Source: an uncultured Bacillota bacterium (GTDB taxonomy: Bacteria > Bacillota > Clostridia > Peptostreptococcales > Anaerovoracaceae). From it: DNA of 9,452 bases. The notes beneath the pieces are model-generated. The model saw only the letters and a program-made list of their open reading frames with translations, ran no database searches and was not told the DNA's origin. A program made the translations under genes and the position numbers. This document shows, in pieces, positions 5,868 through 9,452 of this stretch (position 1 is the stretch's first letter; each line of letters opens with the position of its first letter). The DNA lies in the NCBI GenBank assembly GCA_946541435.1, contig CAMNJK010000048.1, forward strand, positions 1 to 9,452, written 5' to 3'.

Positions 5868-5914
5868 ATTGGGGTCCGTGAAGGCTTTCGCGGGCTGACT
5901 CCGGAAGATCCAAT
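5868..5914 (+). promoter_or_regulatory. Leader structure that can sequester the minD-like start codon
   Basis: ATTGG (5868-5872) pairs with CCAAT (5910-5914), which includes the A and T of the start codon. GTC/GAT pairing extends it past one bulged G. Inside, CCGTGAA (5876-5882) pairs with TTCGCGG (5887-5893) around GGCT. The weak Shine-Dalgarno GGAAG (5903-5907) lies at the base of this fold. Structure was found by eye, with no covariation data. Confidence 0.4.
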
Positions 5915-6653
5915 GAGCAAGGTTTTTTTGATCGCATCGGGAAAAGGCGGGACCGGCAAAACCATGTTTGCCGTTAATTTTGGCGCGCTTCTGTCGGCAG
6001 AAGGCAAGCGTGTCGCCCTGATCGATATGGACCTTGGGATGCGGAATATGGACCTTTATCTTGGCATGGAGAACCGGGTGGTGTTCAATATCATGGACGT
6101 GCTGACCGGCATCTGCAAGCTGAACAAAGCCCTGCTGAAGGTCCGGGGATTCGACAATCTGTATTTTATCGCAGCTTCGCCCCGAAAGGATGAGCGGAGG
6201 ATCACCGCCCGTCATATGCAGGCCCTGTGCGATATTCTGGAGAGGTACTTTGACTACATCATCATTGACTGCGGCGCCGGGATCGGGGAACCGCTGGAGG
6301 CATCCGTGGGCGCGGCGGAGCAGGCCATCATCGTGACGGAACCGGAGATCGCGTCTCTCAGGGATGCGGATACCCTGGCTTCCTGGCTGCTGGATCACGG
6401 CATGCGGGACAGCTGGATGGTGGTCAACAAAGTGGATGTGGATCTGATCCAGGAGGGGATCGTTCCGGATATGATGTCCATCGTCAATAACACCACCACC
6501 CCCATCGCGGGATTCATCCGCATGGACAAGAACATCCGGATCTCCACCAACCGCGGCGTGCCTGTGGCGACACAGACCGGGACGCCTCTGCATCAGCTGC
6601 TGCAGCAGATCGCAGACCGTATCATCTCGCAGGATGCACAGCCGGCCTTTTAA
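5913..6653 (+). CDS. MinD/ParA-like P-loop ATPase (orphan)
   Basis: A 246-residue deviant-Walker ATPase closest by eye to MinD. It has GKGGTGKT (10-17) with both signature lysines Lys11 and Lys16, the switch I region DMDLGMRNMDLYLG (38-51), the MinD-like ENRVVFNIMDVLTG, and switch II DCGAGI (119-124; most MinD proteins have DxPAGI, so the Pro is Gly here). SLRDAD (148-153) matches the MinD region near the MinC-binding face. Such proteins dimerise with ATP at the membrane and position division or other structures. The C-terminus, LHQLLQQIADRIIS then DAQPAF, lacks the usual basic-aromatic membrane-targeting ending, though the helix could be weakly amphipathic. No minC, minE or flagellar genes adjoin. 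FlhG-like or another polarity function is possible, so no symbol is given. The ATG at 5913 is used because the Walker A motif starts at a normal distance. A TTG frame start at 5817 would precede the likely promoter. Confidence 0.85.
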   Translation: MSKVFLIASGKGGTGKTMFAVNFGALLSAEGKRVALIDMDLGMRNMDLYLGMENRVVFNIMDVLTGICKLNKALLKVRGFDNLYFIAASPRKDERRITARHMQALCDILERYFDYIIIDCGAGIGEPLEASVGAAEQAIIVTEPEIASLRDADTLASWLLDHGMRDSWMVVNKVDVDLIQEGIVPDMMSIVNNTTTPIAGFIRMDKNIRISTNRGVPVATQTGTPLHQLLQQIADRIISQDAQPAF

Positions 6654-6681
6654 AATACTTTTTTCATATCAGAACTGTCCG

Positions 6682-6710
6682 GGAGCTCGAAATCAGAGCT
6701 CCTTTTCTTT
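6682..6710 (+). terminator. Rho-independent terminator of the MinD-like gene
   Basis: GGAGCTC (6682-6688) and GAGCTCC (6696-6702) form a 7-bp stem with loop GAAATCA. TTTTCTTT (6703-6710) follows. It lies 28 nt after the stop codon. Confidence 0.85.
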
Positions 6711-6729
6711 ACCATTTTTTGCTGATACA

Positions 6730-6758
6730 TTGACTGGACAATAAAATTACCATATAAT
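6730..6758 (+). promoter_or_regulatory. Upstream rny promoter (P1)
   Basis: TTGACT (6730-6735) and a perfect TATAAT (6753-6758) are 17 nt apart. Transcription should start near 6765, leaving an AT-rich leader of about 130 nt. Confidence 0.85.
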
Positions 6759-6813
6759 AACTGTGTATGTTTTTATACTTTTATATATATTTTTCAAGTT
6801 TCATAGCAAATCA

Positions 6814-6841
6814 TTGACAATACAGAAGCTGAAAATATAGA
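6814..6841 (+). promoter_or_regulatory. Second, closer rny promoter (P2)
   Basis: A perfect TTGACA (6814-6819) is followed after 16 nt by TATAGA (6836-6841). It would give a leader of about 48 nt. It is weaker at the -10 than P1. Confidence 0.5.
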
Positions 6842-6848
6842 AGCTGAA
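6824..6848 (+). repeat. Direct repeat in the rny leader
   Basis: AGAAGCTGAA occurs at 6824-6833 and 6839-6848 (period 15), overlapping P2. A looser third copy (GAAGAACTGA) follows. Function is unknown. Confidence 0.7.
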
Positions 6849-6896
6849 GAACTGACCGCAGTGTCAGGAGGAGAGACAAAAGGAGGAAATAGCAGC

Positions 6897-8438
6897 ATGA
6901 CGGTAGTAATCCCGATCATTATCGGGGTGGTTGCGCTTGCCATAGGTGTACTGGTTGGATATATATTAAGAAAATCCATCGGCGAGAAGACCATCGGGAA
7001 TGCGGAGACAAAGGCCCGCAACCTGATCCTGGATGCCGAGAACAGAGCGGAAACCATCAGAAAAGAAATGGTCCTTGAGGCCAAGGAGGAAGCACACAGG
7101 CAGAGAAACGACGCGGAGAAGGAGATCCGCGAACGCAGAAATGAGATTCAGAAATCAGAGCGTCGGCTGATCCAGAAGGAAGAGTCGATCGACAGGAAAC
7201 TGGAAAATATCGAAAAAAAAGAAGAAAACATTACAAACAAAGAAAAAAATATCGCTAAGAAACTGCAGGAGACCGAGCGGGTTTTGAAGCAGGAACTGGA
7301 GGAACTGGAGAAGATCTCCGGCTATACCATCGACCAGGCGCGGGAGATCATCCTGGAGAAGGTCGAAAAGGAAGCCAGAAGTGACGCGGCCCTTCTCTAT
7401 AAGGAGATCGAGAACAAGGCCAGAGAAGACGCGGAGAAGAAGGCGAAGGAGATCATCACCGGCGCCATCCAGCGCTGCGCAGCGGATCACGTGGCGGAAT
7501 CCACCGTCTCCGTGGTGCCCCTGCCCAATGATGAAATGAAGGGACGGATCATCGGCCGTGAAGGCAGAAACATCCGTGCCATCGAAAATGCCACCGGCAT
7601 CGATCTGATCATCGACGATACCCCGGAAGCAGTGATCCTCTCCGGATTCGACCCGGTGAGAAGAGAAGTGGCCAGACTGGCCCTGGAGAAGCTGATCGTG
7701 GACGGCAGGATCCATCCGGCAAGGATCGAGGAGATGGTCCACAAATCCGAAAGGGAAGTCAACGCCATCATCAAGGAGGAGGGCGAGCAGGCCACCTTCG
7801 AGGTGGGCATCCACAACCTCCATCCGGAGCTGGTCAAGCTGCTGGGCAGACTGAAGTACAGAACATCCTACGGACAGAACGTGCTGAAGCATTCCGTGGA
7901 GGTGGCTCTGCTGGCAGGACTCATGGCAGGGGAGCTGGGACTGGATGTGACCCTGGCCAAGAGAGCCGGCCTGCTGCATGATATCGGCAAGGCCCTGGAC
8001 CACGAGAGAGAGGGTACCCATGTGGATATCGGCATCGAAGTCCTGAAGAAGTACAAGGAATCCGACGCGGTCATCAACGGCATGGCAGCCCACCACGGCG
8101 ATTATGAGCCCAAGTCCATCGAGGCAGTGCTCATCGCGGCGGCGGACGCCCTTTCGGCGGCAAGACCGGGCGCCAGAAGAGAGACCCTGGAGTCCTACAT
8201 CAAGCGTCTTCAGAAGCTGGAAGAGATCGCCAACACCACGGAGGGCGTGGAAACATCCTACGCCATCCAGGCCGGCAGAGAGATCCGTATCATCGCCAAG
8301 CCGGATGAGGTGGGTGATGACGCCATCGCGCTTCTGGCCAGAGACATCTCCAAGAAGATCGAATCCGAGCTGGAGTATCCGGGACAGATCAAGGTCAACG
8401 TCGTTCGGGAGACCAGAGCGATCGACTACGCGAAATAG
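6897..8438 (+). CDS. rny: Ribonuclease Y
   Basis: A 513-residue membrane-anchored endoribonuclease that starts bulk mRNA decay in Bacillota. Residues 1-24 form the single N-terminal membrane helix ([22 protein letters not shown]). Residues about 30-200 are a long charged coiled coil. A KH RNA-binding domain follows with [12 protein letters not shown] (216-227). The metal-dependent HD domain has His332, His361-Asp362 ([10 protein letters not shown]), His399-His400 and Asp417 ([15 protein letters not shown]). The C-terminal part ends YAK as in the family. Length is normal (about 520). The start is the ATG at 6897 with AGGAGG (6881-6886) upstream. The frame opens at a GTG at 6861, but that would place a second Shine-Dalgarno-like GGAGGAG inside the protein and add residues ahead of the membrane helix. 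Two promoters precede it. A lysine/asparagine-rich coiled-coil patch at 7200-7260 is unusually A-rich for this window. Confidence 0.98.
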   Translation: MTVVIPIIIGVVALAIGVLVGYILRKSIGEKTIGNAETKARNLILDAENRAETIRKEMVLEAKEEAHRQRNDAEKEIRERRNEIQKSERRLIQKEESIDRKLENIEKKEENITNKEKNIAKKLQETERVLKQELEELEKISGYTIDQAREIILEKVEKEARSDAALLYKEIENKAREDAEKKAKEIITGAIQRCAADHVAESTVSVVPLPNDEMKGRIIGREGRNIRAIENATGIDLIIDDTPEAVILSGFDPVRREVARLALEKLIVDGRIHPARIEEMVHKSEREVNAIIKEEGEQATFEVGIHNLHPELVKLLGRLKYRTSYGQNVLKHSVEVALLAGLMAGELGLDVTLAKRAGLLHDIGKALDHEREGTHVDIGIEVLKKYKESDAVINGMAAHHGDYEPKSIEAVLIAAADALSAARPGARRETLESYIKRLQKLEEIANTTEGVETSYAIQAGREIRIIAKPDEVGDDAIALLARDISKKIESELEYPGQIKVNVVRETRAIDYAK

Positions 8439-8459
8439 CAGGAGCGACAGCTCAGCGCC

Positions 8460-8476
8460 GCGGCGCCGGGCGCCGC
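8460..8476 (+). other. All-GC hairpin after rny
   Basis: GCGGCGC (8460-8466) and GCGCCGC (8470-8476) form a 7-bp all-GC stem around CGG, 22 nt after the rny stop. No T-run follows. It could protect the mRNA 3' end or help slow the polymerase before the terminator at 8511. Confidence 0.55.
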
Positions 8477-8510
8477 AGAAGACAATACGAAACCAAAAGA
8501 AAATCACAGC

Positions 8511-8541
8511 AAAAACCGTTGCGCGGATCGTGGCGGTTTTT
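8511..8541 (+). terminator. Terminator or attenuator between rny and the cysteine desulfurase
   Basis: AAAAACCGTTGCG (8511-8523) pairs with CGTGGCGGTTTTT (8529-8541) around CGGAT. The stem is 13 bp including three G-T wobbles, and the T-run is in the 3' arm. It ends only 24 nt before the next start codon. Confidence 0.75.
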
Positions 8542-8565
8542 CTGGCGTAAGGATACCGGAACAAA

Positions 8566-9452
8566 ATGATCTATCTTGACAACAGCGCAACAACGAAACA
8601 GGACAGCCGCGTCACGGATCTGATGATCAGCTGCATGACGGAGAACTTCGGCAATCCGTCCTCACTGCATCGGATGGGAATGAACGCCGAGAAGCTGCTG
8701 AAGGAAGCGAGAAAACAGCTGGAAAAGGCGGCAGGACGGCCGGAAGACCGGATCGTCTTCACCTCCGGCGGCACCGAATCGGACAATACAGCCCTCTTCG
8801 GGGCTGCAAAAGCTGGCCGGCGCCGGGGGAAACGCATCGTCACCACCCAGGTGGAGCATCCGGCGGTGCTGGAGACCCTCCGGGCCCTGGAGGAGGAAGG
8901 CTATGACGTGGTCCGCATCGGTGTGGACCGCGCCTGTATGCCGGATCTGCAGGCGGCAGAGGACGCCATCGATGAAAATACCATCCTGGTGAGCATGATG
9001 CAGGTCAACAACGAGACCGGGACCATCATGCCCATCCGGGAGCTGTCGGAGATCATGGCGCGAAAACACGCGCCGGCTCTTCTGCACTGCGACGCCGTGC
9101 AGGGCTTCGGCAAGATCCGGCTGCCCCGGGAGGCGGATCTGATCGCCGTCAGCGGGCATAAGATCCACGGGCCCAAGGGCAGCGGCGCTCTCTTCATGAG
9201 AAAGGGGCTGCATCTGCCGGTGTATCTTCATGGCGGCGGACAGGAAGGCGGTTTCCGCTCCGGAACGGAGAATGTCCCGGCCATCGCGGGCCTGGGACTG
9301 GCGGCCCGGCTGGCGGCGGAAGACCGCCGGGAAAGGATGGGGGCCATTGCGGATCTGAGAAACCATCTGCTTAAGGGCCTGGAAGCAGAGATCCCGGACC
9401 TGGTGCTGAACTCCCCGCGTGAAACCGGAGAAGAGGCCAGCCTTTGCATCGG
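8566..9452 (+). CDS. Cysteine desulfurase, IscS/NifS type (3' end outside window)
   Basis: The first 295 residues of a PLP-dependent enzyme that takes sulfur from L-cysteine as an enzyme-bound persulfide, for Fe-S clusters or tRNA thiolation. Diagnostic parts are IYLDNSATT at the start, TSGGTESDN (66-74, PLP phosphate binding), His98 in VEHPA (stacks on the cofactor), VNNETGT (148-153 region), HCDAVQ (174-179, the PLP-binding Asp) and SGHKIHGPKG with Lys199 as the PLP-linked lysine. GGGQEGGFRSGTENVPAI (223-240) is also typical. The catalytic cysteine loop near residue 320-330 is not in the window, so IscS and NifS/ThiI-partner types cannot be told apart. The ATG at 8566 is chosen from the conserved N-terminus. 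The Shine-Dalgarno is weak (AAGGA at 8549-8553 is 12 nt away, or GGA at 8558-8560). No promoter lies between the preceding terminator and this start. In related genomes such a gene is often followed by thiI; this cannot be checked here. Confidence 0.95.
   Translation, partial: MIYLDNSATTKQDSRVTDLMISCMTENFGNPSSLHRMGMNAEKLLKEARKQLEKAAGRPEDRIVFTSGGTESDNTALFGAAKAGRRRGKRIVTTQVEHPAVLETLRALEEEGYDVVRIGVDRACMPDLQAAEDAIDENTILVSMMQVNNETGTIMPIRELSEIMARKHAPALLHCDAVQGFGKIRLPREADLIAVSGHKIHGPKGSGALFMRKGLHLPVYLHGGGQEGGFRSGTENVPAIAGLGLAARLAAEDRRERMGAIADLRNHLLKGLEAEIPDLVLNSPRETGEEASLCI

Noticed and set aside
5817..5912. N-terminal extension of the MinD-like protein from a TTG at 5817
   Set aside because: It would put the likely -35 element inside the gene, and the extra 32 residues before the Walker A strand are unlike the family.
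7155..8564. 469-residue minus-strand frame opposite rny
   Set aside because: It is antisense to conserved RNase Y domains, low in complexity, and begins in the cysteine desulfurase leader. It is treated as a shadow frame.
8662..9366. Minus-strand frame of 234 residues opposite the cysteine desulfurase
   Set aside because: The + strand encodes unmistakable PLP-enzyme motifs through this whole stretch.
1..9452. CRISPR arrays, insertion sequences, tRNA genes, phage or defence genes
   Set aside because: No spaced repeats, transposase motifs, cloverleaf sequences or defence domains were seen. The window is ordinary chromosomal housekeeping DNA.

Overview
The window is a roughly 9.5 kb piece of a Bacillota (Firmicutes) chromosome, most likely from class Clostridia and plausibly Lachnospiraceae. 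The evidence is strong AGGAGG-type ribosome binding sites, RNase Y, NrdR, a Na+/alanine-glycine symporter behind a glycine riboswitch, a trigger-factor-like lipoprotein, many U-tract terminators, and moderately GC-rich genes separated by AT-rich promoters. This placement is inference from gene content; no 16S or marker comparison was possible. All eight recognisable genes lie on the + strand. No mobile element, CRISPR array, tRNA or rRNA was seen, and the long minus-strand frames are shadows of real genes.

Layout. (1) 2-514: 3' end of a gene ending in a YacP/NYN nuclease-like domain, probably the tail of a larger protein. (2) 626-1711: secreted lipoprotein with an FKBP-type prolyl isomerase domain and a trigger-factor-like C-terminal region. 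A short tandem repeat over its stop codon and a strong terminator follow. (3) 1806-2121: promoter, single-aptamer glycine riboswitch and a terminator/antiterminator, controlling an AGCS-family Na+/alanine-glycine symporter (2122-3612). (4) 3671-4905: a promoter with a candidate NrdR box, then nrdR and cmk in a tight two-gene operon, ended by a strong symmetrical terminator. (5) 5011-5773: radC behind a promoter that overlaps a perfect 8-bp-arm dyad. (6) 5913-6653: an orphan MinD-like deviant-Walker ATPase with a leader that can fold over its start codon. (7) 6730-8438: rny (RNase Y) behind two tandem promoters. (8) 8566-9452: 5' portion of an IscS/NifS-type cysteine desulfurase, cut by the window edge.

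The genes are mostly housekeeping: nucleotide supply (NrdR, Cmk), RNA decay (RNase Y), sulfur transfer, envelope protein folding, amino-acid transport and cell organisation (MinD-like). Most are separate transcription units with their own promoter and terminator. The clear operon is nrdR-cmk, which links deoxyribonucleotide control to CMP/dCMP phosphorylation.

I found no convincing new multi-gene system. The best leads are regulatory or architectural: the single-aptamer glycine switch with mutually exclusive hairpins, the putative NrdR autoregulatory box, the palindromic operator at radC, the start-occluding leader of the MinD-like gene, the NYN domain that seems fused to an upstream partner, and a terminator placed only 24 nt before the cysteine desulfurase start.
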